Source: Anisodus tanguticus (taxonomy: Eukaryota > Streptophyta > Magnoliopsida > Solanales > Solanaceae). Taken from it: a DNA stretch of 64,000 nucleotides. A model generated the notes under the pieces. That model had not been told where the DNA came from and did no database searches. It worked only from the letters and a program-made list of their open reading frames with translations. The stretch spans positions 7,820,142-7,884,141 of the forward strand of contig CM067555.1 in NCBI GenBank assembly GCA_034509755.1, given 5' to 3'. Positions 48,101-58,272 of this stretch are shown one piece after another (positions within the stretch are counted from its first letter, which is position 1; each line of letters opens with the position of its first letter). The position numbers and the translations under genes were made by a program.

Positions 48101-51100
48101 AGAAACTTTTTGGGACTTGAGATTTAGAAGGGAATTTCAAGATTGGGAAGTGACCGAGTTTCAAAGATTACTAACGTTACTTCATAGGCAAGTCAATGTA
48201 GTTGATAATTCGGATGTTTGGGTTTGGGGCCTCGGAAATAATGGAGTGTTCTCGGTGAAGTCCTTTTATGTGAAACTTTTGTTAGGGAGGAGTTAGTTTT
48301 TCCATGAATGCTATTTGAATCCCAATGGTGCTGAGGATGGTGTGTTTTTCAATTGGCTAGCTACTAGAGGGGTGATTTTGACAGCGGAATATCTTAGAAA
48401 GTGGAAGGGTGTTCAGTCAGATGGTCTTACATGTGTAAGAAGACGAGCGAGGATGTGGATCATCTTTTACTACATTGCGAGCTAACCATGAGGTTATGAT
48501 GGGATATGCTTGGGTGGTTTGGCATTTCATGGACAGTGCCAAAAATTGTGAAAGATTTGATCTTCAGTTGGAAGAGCGGGAGGAGGAGAAGACGAAGGGC
48601 TTGAAACGTGGTTCCACTTGCGTTAATGTGGGTAGTTTGGAGAGAGGAATAGGAGAGCTTTTGAAGGTGTAGAATCGAATTTCTCTCGTTTGAGGAGTAG
48701 TCTCCGATCTCTTATTTTCTTTTGGTGTGAACAAAACGTTCGTTGTATAGATGATTGGACGGAGTTTGTAGAGAATCATATTTTGTAGATGCTTCACTTT
48801 TTGGTATACTCCTTGTATAAGGCCAATTTGGTCATGTTTATGAATGAAAATATATTTACTTGATAAAAAAAAGGGAACATGGGAGTATTTATTAGGCAAA
48901 AATATGGTTTACTACATAGGTAAACGATGTTTTGAGATGTGTTATATCGGAATTGCGATATCTTTTGTCTACAATTTAGTGGAACTCAATATTAGGTGAT
49001 TTCATTTATAGGTTGTGCAATACATCTAGCTTCAAGTTGCTTCATGCTTCCAATTTCGAATAATTATGTCAACAAGTAGCTCCCCAGTTGCTTCCTCAAT
49101 TCATAAGTTTTTTGAACCAGCCATGTTAGGCAGCTAGTGGTTTAAAAACAGAGGGGAGAGGATGCCTTTTGCATCTTTGTTAAACACCTTCTTTTCTAGG
49201 AAGAGGTTGTTACTTATACGTGTTATGGTACATTTCCAGACAGCATGAATTATTTCCAGACAGCAGGCATTCTATTGTGTTTTTGTCTATCTAATATTCA
49301 TGGTCTGAGCAATTTGTAATTTTTTCTTGAGATTGTATCTTTTATTTTGCCTAATTTGCGTTTGGTGGTTAAATTTTGCATGAATAACTGAACAAATGTT
49401 GGTTGGAATTATGTCTTTCATGTTGCTAGAAATTTGTATATAGCTATAAAGCTGCAAAAGGAAAAAAAGTATTTTGTAGATTGGATAAGTTGGGTTATTT
49501 TTGGATATTTTTCGGTGTCCTTATTTGATATAATCTGACTGTTTATAGTGAAAATTTTCATTATTAGTTCCTTAAGATGGGCATCTTATCTTTCCATGAT
49601 TTAGCATGTAATAATTGTTGGTTGCCTGAATATCAAAAGCTAAAATATCCGTAGTTGAATTAGTTGTTTATTATTTTAGAATGCTGCCCTCACCTATCAT
49701 ATTATTCTACTGAGTACTGACCGTTTTTACATGTGGTCCGTAGGAGGAATATGATACCCATGATCCAAAAGGTCATTGTGCCATGGTACTTCCATTTCTT
49801 AAGAAAAGGTCAAAGATAATCGAGATAGTTGCTGCCCGTGATATTGTTTTTGCCCTTGCACAATCTGGTGTCTCTGCAGCATTTAGCCGAGGTAAAGAAC
49901 AAAGATTAGTAATTCTCAATGTTATAGTCATTCTACGAGCACCTTTGTGATTGAAAGGGAATTGACACACATTATTGGTGGTACAGAATCAAACCGGAGG
50001 ATATGCTTTCTGAATGTCAGTCCAGACGAAGTCATACGAAGCTTGTTTTACAATAAAAACAATGATTCATTAATCACTGTTTCGGTCTATGCTTCAGATA
50101 ATTTTAGTTCCTTGAAATGCAGAACAACAAGGATTGAATATGAAATTTTAATATTATTGTTTGATCACATTCTGTTAAATATTTTTATTTAGTTCTAATA
50201 CAATATAATTGTCCATGATATTAGATACATAAGGAGGGTAAACCAGATGCTGGATTTGCTCTATTTGAGTCTGAATCATTAAAATGGCCTGGTTTTGTGG
50301 AGTTTGATGACGTGAATGGAAAAGTACTTACTTACTCTGCCCAGGATAGGTAAAATTTCGGTACTGAACTCCTTCCCGTATGATGTGATTAATTTTGGTA
50401 ATCTTTGTTGGTGTACGTATACAGTTCTTTTTCTCTTTTGACAGCATATACAAGGTGTTTGACCTGAAGAATTATACGATGTTGTACTCCATCTCAGACA
50501 AAAATGTTCAAGAGATAAAAATCAGGTAACATCATTACTTTTGCAAGCATGCATAGGCATGGTCAATTTTTCCATGACTAATTGTGTTATAACTTGTGTG
50601 CATGGAAATGCTTTACATGATCTTGCGGTAGATGTCATTTCCAGTAAATGGAAGTGTGTTATTTTACATTTGCTAGAGTTGCTAGCTCCATTTTTTCCCT
50701 ATGTTTTTGTAATTGTATTCTAGATGATCATTTTTTTATGTTCTCCTGTTTTAGTTGTCTCTGTCTTTCTGTTCCTTTTTTTGTGTCTCTCTGTGTGTCT
50801 GTATGTGCCTAATGTTAGTGATGGTTTTTGTTTGTTTGTCTCAGCTATTACTATTATTGTTATGATTCTTTTGAGATTCCTGTTAAGTCTGGGACTAACA
50901 ATGCCCTTTTAAGTCCAGAGATCTGTAAGGTTGCGATTAAGTGAAAAGGATGGTTTCAGTAGATAGAATAATGTACTAAATGGCAGTCTGGTCTGTTGTG
51001 TTTGTTCATATGCACTTCTCCATAAACGTGCAGTAATTTGATTTCTTAAGAACTGGTTATCTTGACCTACTATTTGTTCTCTTTTCTTTTCCCATTAGCA

Positions 51101-52222
51101 GTCCAGGAATTATGCTGCTAATATTTACCAAAGCTAGCGGCCATGTCCCTTTAAAGATTCTCTCTATTGAGGATGGTACTGTTCTCAAATCTTTCAACCA
51201 TCTGCTTCACCGAAACAAGAAGGTAGATTTCATTGAACAGTTCAATGAAAAACTTCTTGTTAAACAGGAGAACGAAAATCTTCAGATTCTTGATGTGAGT
51301 TACTATCGCCTTTTCTACAATGTCTTTTAGCTTCCTTTATCATCAAATCTTATAGCTGTTGAATATAATAGGTCCGCAATTCTGAGTTGACAGAAGTCAG
51401 CAGAGCCGAATTCACGACCCCATCAGCATTCATATTCCTGTACGAGAATCAGTTATTCTTGACATTCAGAAATAGAACAGTAGCTGTTTGGAACTTCCAT
51501 GGGGAGCTTGTGACTTCATTTGAGGATCACCTATTATGGCACCCTGATTGCAATACAAACAACATTTATATTACTAGTGATCAGGACCTTATTATTTCAT
51601 ATTGCAAAGCCAATTCTGATGATCCCTTATCAGAAGCAACTGGTACGTCAGTATGAGAATTTCTTAACAGTCATTCTTGATGTTTGAAAAGCATAATAGA
51701 CCTTTGGATGTGGGATTATATCATCATAAATATGATTAGAGCTGATATGCTCTGTATATGTCAATTTGTTCTCTTAAAAAGCTTTCACTTGCATTGGTAA
51801 GCGTAGAAGACGAAGCAAATGATGCGGTCATGACCTGGATGGTTGGGAGTAGGGCGATTGAGTAGATTTTGTTGTTTGCATCTTGATTTATATTAATGTT
51901 CTATGCTTGTTTATAGATCTCTGAAAATGACTGATCTGGTTTTACAGCGGGATCGATCAATATCAGCAACATTTTGACAGGCAAATGCCTTGCTAAAATA
52001 AAAGCAACTGACAGCCGTACTGCAGATGATTGCAGTTGCAGTACCAGTTGCAATGAACATGGTGGCAGAAGTTGCAGCGCTAAGAAGCGTATCCAAGCTT
52101 CCAGAATTAGGTGCACGGTTGCAGAAGCCCTGGAAGATATTACTGCCCTTTTCTATGACGAAGAGCATAATGAGATCTATACTGGAAACAGTCTTGGGCT
52201 AATCCACGTATGGTCTAACTGA
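42163..52222 (+). CDS. WD40/beta-propeller-like plant protein, 481 aa
   Basis: Eight exons: 42163..42360, 49744..49891, 49987..50141, 50225..50349, 50445..50525, 51102..51294, 51372..51642 and 51948..52222. Phases close to 481 aa. The N-terminus is Arg/Lys-rich with a conserved-looking FSMSDAQERFRNIQLQ segment; a possible nuclear signal lies in residues 15-50. The rest is a run of beta-strand-like repeats (DIVFALAQSGVSAAFSR, SIYKVFDLKNYTMLY, NRTVAVWNFHGELV, GLIHVWSN at the end) typical of a WD40 propeller. I recognise it as a plant-conserved transducin/WD40-like protein but cannot name it. A basic Cys/Ser-rich loop lies in the last exon. Intron 1 is 7.4 kb and TE-filled. Intron 3 (50142..50224) starts with GA, not GT. 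The leader is a tandem repeat with short upstream ORFs. Confidence 0.88.
43063..43129 (+). repeat. Very short SINE-derived insert (67 bp), intron 1 of the WD40-like gene
   Basis: Flanked by the 13-bp direct repeat AATAGGTAAAAAT (43050..43062 and 43130..43142). The body has CCTTGTGCGCACCCGAAGGG and GAGGCTGCGGGTTCCC and an A-rich end, as in SINE 3' regions. 5'-truncated. Confidence 0.7.
43760..44510. mobile_element. Non-autonomous hAT element (751 bp), intron 1
   Basis: 8-bp target duplication with one mismatch: GCTAAAAC (43752..43759) and GGTAAAAC (44511..44518). Inverted ends: CGGTGTTTTGGAAAGC on the left; CAGTGTTATTAAAAGC read inward from the right. Subterminal GAAGC/GCTTC words are repeated many times on both sides (for example ATGAAGCGAAGC, GCTTCATGCATC). 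The middle (about 43970..44285) is purine-rich and resembles an inverted plant 5' leader, including an AGGGTTTCATG word and a GTAAGT-like donor on the minus strand. Confidence 0.85.
44920..45111 (+). other. Exon-like ORF of unknown origin in intron 1
   Basis: Open for about 64 codons, with a balanced composition, a hydrophobic stretch (IALFAILVVHFCGYAAICIV) and a good GTGAGT donor right after AAT at 45111. It does not fit between exons 1 and 2 of the host gene in any obvious way. It could be a captured gene fragment, a cassette exon or chance. No family recognised. Confidence 0.3.
46115..48869 (+). mobile_element. L1-type LINE, 5'-truncated, intron 1 of the WD40-like gene
   Basis: Flanked by the 11-bp direct repeat AAAGGGAACAT (46104..46114 and 48870..48880) and ending in an A-rich tail. 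Broken ORF2 pieces in order: a SNSKFFHRVA...RRRNFI block near 46285, KAPGPDDFSLALFQHYW near 46555, an RT catalytic FVDD at 47224..47235, KSTLSSIPTYYMSL near 47530, and a zf-RVT module with VWVWGLGNNGVFSVKSFY near 48210. Many stops. Inserted in sense orientation with the host gene. Confidence 0.9.
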
Positions 52223-52758
52223 AGGTTGACTAATCCCCCGATGTCAAGGTAACACAAAATGACACTGGAAGAATCTCCCCATTAGAATAACATCTTCTTG
52301 TATCTCTCTGTCCCTTTTTTTAGTGTGTTGTCCTGTTACCCGCAAAATGGGGAGATGGTTTGATTGTGTCATCTATTTACTTCACATTGCATGTCTGTTA
52401 ATAATTTGGTTTCCTGAGTGATATTCCTTTTTAACTAGAGTGAGTTGATAATTTCTAGTGCTGTAGTGCTTCTCTAACTTTGGCTGTCTACCGGGTTGTA
52501 TGCATAGCGAGCTAACAAGCTTAGTCAATGGCTGAGAGCATATTATACTGTTAACCTGTTGTTGCTTGTGGCATCTCTGAGTGAATAATTGAGCTATTTT
52601 TCTTTGCGCATGTGTTTGTACCATCTTATGCATATGTTTTTGCTTAACTCAACTTGGTGGGCGATGGGTTGTCCATCCAGGACAGTGCCAAACATTGTGC
52701 ATGAACTTAGATTGGTTGCTACTCTGTAAATTTTCCATTTACGGTGCATTAAGAAATA
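52223..52758 (+). other. 3' UTR and downstream flank of the WD40-like gene
   Basis: Non-coding sequence after the TGA. No poly(A) signal is called with certainty and no other feature is recognised. Confidence 0.45.
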
Positions 52759-53023
52759 CACCCTCCGTCCCAATTTATGTATGCACACTTTCCTTTTTAA
52801 TTTCTTGCAAAAAGAATGTCATTTTTAAAAAATTAAAAAGAATGTCACATTTCTTTAACTAGAAACAACTTAACTTTAAAATTCACCCTTTACCCTTATG
52901 AAGTGGATTATAGCCACACAAATGTCCAAGGTTTGTATTAAATCATGAATTTCTGAAGTTTTTTTTTCTTTCTTAAACTTTGTGCTTAGTTAAATGGTGC
53001 CCTAAAAATTGGGATGGAGGGAG
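52759..53023. mobile_element. Stowaway-type (Tc1/mariner) MITE, 265 bp
   Basis: Ends CACCCTCCGTCCCAATTT and, read inward from the right, CTCCCTCCATCCCAATTT: near-perfect inverted repeats of the common CTCCCTCCGTCCCA type, flanked by TA on both sides (52757..52758, 53024..53025). AT-rich body without coding capacity. Confidence 0.92.
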
Positions 53024-53025
53024 TA

Positions 53026-54816
53026 CCGTACTGTAAGTTGACCTAATATTTGATAACTATAATTCAAGGTTTATAATCATTTTAAACTTTAGGGTTGGTG
53101 TTTGAAATTTGTACTGGGGTTGGGGGACAAGAGGAAGCCATTTAGTAGATATGGAAACATGGTAACCAAGCAGCGACTTCAAGCTTTTATATTTTTGCAT
53201 TCTAGGGTAACTAATGAAGCCATTGTGTAAAAATTCAAAGGCGAACCGTAATATAGACGTGATGATCGGTTCTCCAAATTATTTCTATTTAAAAGCTGCT
53301 TGTCTTTAAACTCTATCACAGTGGTTAACAAGTGTAAATAAAATGTGAATGACTAATTGTATGAGATGTCATCAACAAAAGGATATGGTTGCTGCGCAAA
53401 TGGGTGGAGTCAATTTACAAAAAGGAACAGATGGGAAAAGTAGATGAGTAGAGACAAGAGGGAAGAAGATATTGTGGGGGGCAGCACATGATGGTGAATC
53501 GACGAATATGTTGTGGTTGGCCTGTAATTGTCACCATAATCACAAGGAAAAAACCCCCACAAATTAAGAATTGACTGTTGCTTCAAGATTTGAATAAAAA
53601 TCAGAAGGCACATAAGAGAAGTGGTGGCTGTGTTAAGGTGTGTAATCTTCTAAGTCAAGAAAGATAAGCATATAGGATCAACGTTTCAATGCGTCGTGTG
53701 GCTGTACTCTATTTTCGATACATGTTATGCATGTATTGACTTGGTGTAAGCACTCAGTGCATGTAAGTTTCCACCCTCTTTTCCTCTTGCTTCAAAGGCC
53801 AATTATTTCTCGTTAATTGTTAAGTATGAAGTATTAAAATATTACTGTTCAAATAAGAGGATATAAGGTAATAAAGAATATTGAAATATTACGGTCTCAA
53901 AATTGAGAATTGGTATTAAGAACAGTCGATACCAGCTAGCTTGGGATTTTTTTTTTTTTGTTGTTATAGGCGCTTCCAACCAGTTAGTAGTGTAGTGAGT
54001 TATCTACCTCAGTTGTGGTTATGCTCTTGTGAAGGTTGGACCAACATGTACATTTACTTTGTAAATCTATGCCTAATTTCCCAAACTAAACTTTGATAGA
54101 CAATAGTGAATCTGTATTTGATGGAACTTTCTACACCTTAAAAAGTTTAAAGTATGTCTTCAAACATTAATGTATATGGAGGATATCCTTGTGAATTTGT
54201 TTTTTAAAAATAATTTGCAGTATATTTGTGTTTATAAATGAGAATACAAAACTTACAATGTTGGTATTGAGAGTTTTGGTCATAAAACAATTGAAATAAC
54301 GTAAGAGCACATAATGACATAAACATACCTTGACATCTACCTTAACCCGAGGATCAAGCTTCTATAAAATAGTATTATGGTGAGAATTTATCAATAATAG
54401 AAAAGGAATATTATGTCTAGTAATTGTGAAATACTTGCAAGAATTAATCTTCTTCAAAAAGAAGATAGAAAAAGAAATATTTGCAAGAAAATTTAAGATG
54501 ATGACGTTTACAGTGTAAAGATATGTCAGGACGAATACAGTGTAAAGGTGCAGAATTTTGCATGAAATATACGCCTCGCTTATTTGAACTTTTACTCAAT
54601 AAAATCTGATTTCGAGCGTGTGACTGAAGGGAAATTATCAATTTATGTGACACATTTTTTTATTCATTTTAAAAAAATAACATATTTCTAAATAAGAAAA
54701 TAACTAACTTTACATTTTTTTATTTTCTCTGTATTGAGAACTTTTAATACAATAAACAAACATTATAATATATTTAATATCACAAATGTAAATATTTTAA
54801 TTGCCATACAAATACG
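53026..54816. other. Intergenic DNA, no gene recognised
   Basis: AT-rich; short ORFs lack family features. Nothing else supported. Confidence 0.45.
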
Positions 54817-54817
54817 A

Positions 54818-55286
54818 AAAATGTCATATTTGCCCCTGTACTCTTTGAAAAGGATTATATTTGCCATTCACTATACTTTTTTGATATATTTACCCTTTCT
54901 ATCCAACTTTGGGTTCATATTTACCCTTGAGTTGTTAATTTTCTTGTTTCCACCTTTATTATCCTACGTGGCGCCTACATGAATAATTCGGTCAAATGAG
55001 ATCCAATATCTCTATTTTCTTTTATTAGCTAACTTTACCCTCGTTAACGATAGTGAACAAAAATACCTCTGCCGTTACCAAATTTTACACCTATCCGATC
55101 AAGTCTCATTTGATCGGATTATCCACGTAGGCACCACGTATGACAATAAAGGTGGAAACAAGAAAACTAACAGTTCAAGGATAAATATGAACTCAAAGTA
55201 GGGTGGGAAGAGTGGGCAAATATAACCCTTTTCTAAAAGTACATGGATAAATATGACCATTTTTCAAAACAAATATGACATATTTT
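54818..55286. mobile_element. Fold-back MITE with arms of about 200 bp
   Basis: The left arm (ATGTCATATTTGCCCCTGTA, GGGTTCATATTTACCCTTGA, TTTCTTGTTTCCACCTTTAT, CCTACGTGGCGCCTACATG) is matched in inverted order by the right arm down to ATATGACAT near 55280. The arms are separated by a short loop with TTAACGATAGTGAAC. No transposase. Long arms suggest a Mutator-like MITE, but the target duplication is not clear. Confidence 0.8.
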
Positions 55287-55482
55287 AGGTGCTAAATTTC
55301 AAATATCAAAATATCGTACAATTTTGAATTATGTCACATAACTAGCAATTGCACGGGGTAAATGACGTACCTAACAATACTAGTAGTCATTATCAGGCCT
55401 CAGTTTACATTTCAAGTGATGACAAAAAGCTATATGCATGGAACATGATTGCTCACATTTAGTCAATTAGTAATGTTTAAAT

Positions 55483-56319
55483 CACAGCCGTCCCTGGGGC
55501 GGTCGAGGCGCGCCGCCGCACAGCCCCGCCGACGGGACCTCCGCCTCAGAATTTTCATTTTTCTTTTATTGATTTTAAATATTAAGATATATTTATTAAA
55601 AATAACTCCAATTTTTCGTGAGAGTTATAACCTAGGGTTGATGACTCCCTTCAAAGGTCCTTCCCTAGTGAGAGGTCGCGTGTTTGAATCCTAAGACTTT
55701 TTTTTTAAAAAAAAAAATCAGATTTGACCCCAAGTCCCGACCAGTCGGCCCAAGTCCCAAACAGTCGCCCCCTCTTTAAACAAAAAAATAAACTTTTTTT
55801 TCTTTTTTTAATTTAAACACAAAAAACAAATTTGGCTCCAAGTCCCAACCAGTCGCCCCCCTCCTCTTTAAACAAAAAAAAAAAAAACCATTGGGTTTCA
55901 AAAAACAGAGAGAGAGAGCATTAAAAACACCACAAATACAATTCAAAAAAAAAAATTCCCCCATTGATTATTGTAGAAATATCAACTTCCAAGTAAAGAT
56001 CTTTTTGGTAAGTTATTGTTTTGAGAATTATTTTGCTTTAGTTATTCTAATCAAGGAGATTAATTTTCTATGCCTAATGTAATGATAGTTTTTTTTTAAA
56101 TCTTTCATGTAATGACATTAAGGAAACTCTTTCGTAGCATTATTGTACTGAAATTGAAAACATTTAATCGAATATAGTGTTTACTATATATTTATTTGAT
56201 GTTTTCATCAATAATTTTTTTTAATATTGATTAATTAGTTAATTTTAATTTTTCATGTGAATAAAAAATTCTCTTTTTATTTTTCGCATCGGGCCCTTAA
56301 AAGTATATGAACGACTCTG
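55483..56319. mobile_element. Non-autonomous hAT-like element (837 bp) with CpG-rich head
   Basis: Perfect 8-bp target duplication GTTTAAAT (55475..55482 and 56320..56327). Ends CACAGCCGTCC and, inward from the right, CAGAGTCGTTC. The first 70 bp are strongly CpG-rich (GGTCGAGGCGCGCCGCCGC). An internal duplication repeats CCAAGTCCC(A)ACCAGTCGCCCC near 55760 and 55850. No open transposase frame. Confidence 0.78.
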
Positions 56320-56549
56320 GTTTAAATCTATTTGCGGAAAGTAATGGACTGCGCTTTTTTTCATACAACAAAATTAAGAATTACGCTTTCCACTATCGGA
56401 AAGAATTGCAAACTCAATTATTTATATAATGACAGCTAAAATTCAAATTAGAAAGCTAATTAGCAGCAAAATACTAAAACAAAGAAGAAGAGGAGAAAGC
56501 AACAATACAATGAAAAAACAATATGAACATAAGAGGACCACTCATTAAG

Positions 56550-57025
56550 AGAAAATGCCTAAGATGATCCCTTAGGTTTGACTGTAAGTTCAAAATAGTC
56601 CCTTACGTATGAAATTAACAGTTCTAGTAAAAGTTAATAATTTTAGTCTCTATCAAATATTACCGAACTCTGGCTGTTAGATTTACCAGGAACTATATAA
56701 GAAAATTGCAGGAACTCAAATTTAGAACTATAATTTTTAGTTTATGTTATTTTTGATTTATTTCTATAATCTGATGTCGCTTTTTGAGATGTAATTATGC
56801 TAATTTATTATATATTTTTTTAGTGTCCTGTTCAATTTTTTGTGTTGCATATTTCCCACCGTTTCCGTCAAATCTAACTAACATAAATTATTAAATATTT
56901 GACGGATACTATAAATATTAACTTTTGACAAGCGTGAAAAATCAAAACGGTTAAATGCATAGTTAAAACTTAAAAGACTAATTTGAATCTAACGCTCAAA
57001 CATAAGGGATCATTTTGTCATTTTC
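56550..57025. mobile_element. Fold-back MITE, second family
   Basis: The left arm GATGATCCCTTAGGTTTGAC then TTCAAAATAGTCCCTTA is mirrored by the right arm AACATAAGGGATCATTTTGT and AAGACTAATTTGAA. A GACGGA...TCCGTCAAAT hairpin lies inside. Flanking CTCATTAAG/CTCATAATT could be a decayed 9-bp target duplication. Confidence 0.65.
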
Positions 57026-58272
57026 CTCATAATTTTATAATCAAACTTAAGTTTGAAAAACTTGACATCAGGAGCCTATATGTTCGGTGCAATAATAAAC
57101 CCATCAACATACCCCACCGCTATCTTTGTATTTCATTCTCCTAATTAGGCATCCTTTTTGCAAACGCAATCTCCAGACTTTCAACTTTCACCCTATTTGT
57201 TAGCAAATACAGTAAATTAATTTGGTGAATTTGAATTCTAAAGTTTCAAAAATGAAAGTTCAAATATCAATTAATTAATAAATCATAATTATGAAATAAC
57301 AGCGATATGATGACAATGATATACGTTTTGATTCGATACAAATGCAAACCTTTTTTTCAAATAAAAACATATCAACTCTGTCTAACACACTGTTTCTCAG
57401 CTTTACCCTTTTATCTTCTCTTTGAATCAAGTATTTTATTTCACTTGACACGAAATTTAAAAAAAAAATGAAATGTATATCTTAGATATTTATGTGATTA
57501 AATTATTTTTTTAAAAATAAAAATATATCAATCATTTTAAATAAATTAATAAGAAAATTAAGACAATTTTATTGAACTGCAAGTATAAAAGACTGTTACT
57601 TATATTTTAGCTTCAAATCCCACTTGAGATCCTCGTCAAATTTTATAAAAATTCTTTCTTTGTTCTATCTCTCTACTTCATTTCCTGTAAGTTCACTGCA
57701 TTTCACATTGTATTCAAGCACATATAGAAAAAATGTGCTTGAAATGTTGATTTGTTTTAAGGTGTCCATTGACTTGTTGGAACATTGGGGTTTACTTGTC
57801 GGTGGTCCTTTTGCTGTACTATTTGCCAATATTGGATTTCTTTTAATGGTTAGATCTAATTTTTCAATGTGGGTTGGTGGTGTCTTCATTGTTTTAGCTC
57901 AAATTCTGGTTTACTCACCTTTCACATTTAGAAGATTTAAGTTTTGTCAAGTTGTTGGTGTGATACAATTTAATTTTACTCTACTTGTTTAAGAAATATT
58001 TTAGGCAATCTAGTAAAGCTATAATATGTTCGCTTCTGAAAATCTTGATCAGGTGATAAATTGATTTGGTAGCTATTTTGTGTAATTATTGGTGTATATG
58101 TTTGTTTCTTTCATCAATCAAATGAGTTGTTAATAGAAGTCAAGTATGTTGGAGGAGATTCTATTTTTATTGCAAACATTGGATTTTCAGTGAAATTATG
58201 GAGCATCCTAATATAGGGGTAATAATGTAACTTAGTGTTGTTCACCAGGTTGAGTGCTTTTGAGAGATCAAG
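57026..58272 (+). other. Presumed promoter and 5' leader of the Ser/Arg-rich protein gene
   Basis: No separate gene is supported. The hydrophobic ORF 57624..57992 lies where the leader or a 5'-UTR intron is expected. A pyrimidine-rich start-like region TTCTATCTCTCTACTTC occurs near 57662. Confidence 0.4.

Noticed and set aside
51901..52168. Minus-strand frames opposite the last WD40-like exon
   Set aside because: Antisense shadows of a well-supported exon with matching phase.
57624..57992. 122-codon hydrophobic open frame
   Set aside because: Sits in the expected leader of the next gene, has no recognisable domain and no support beyond being open.
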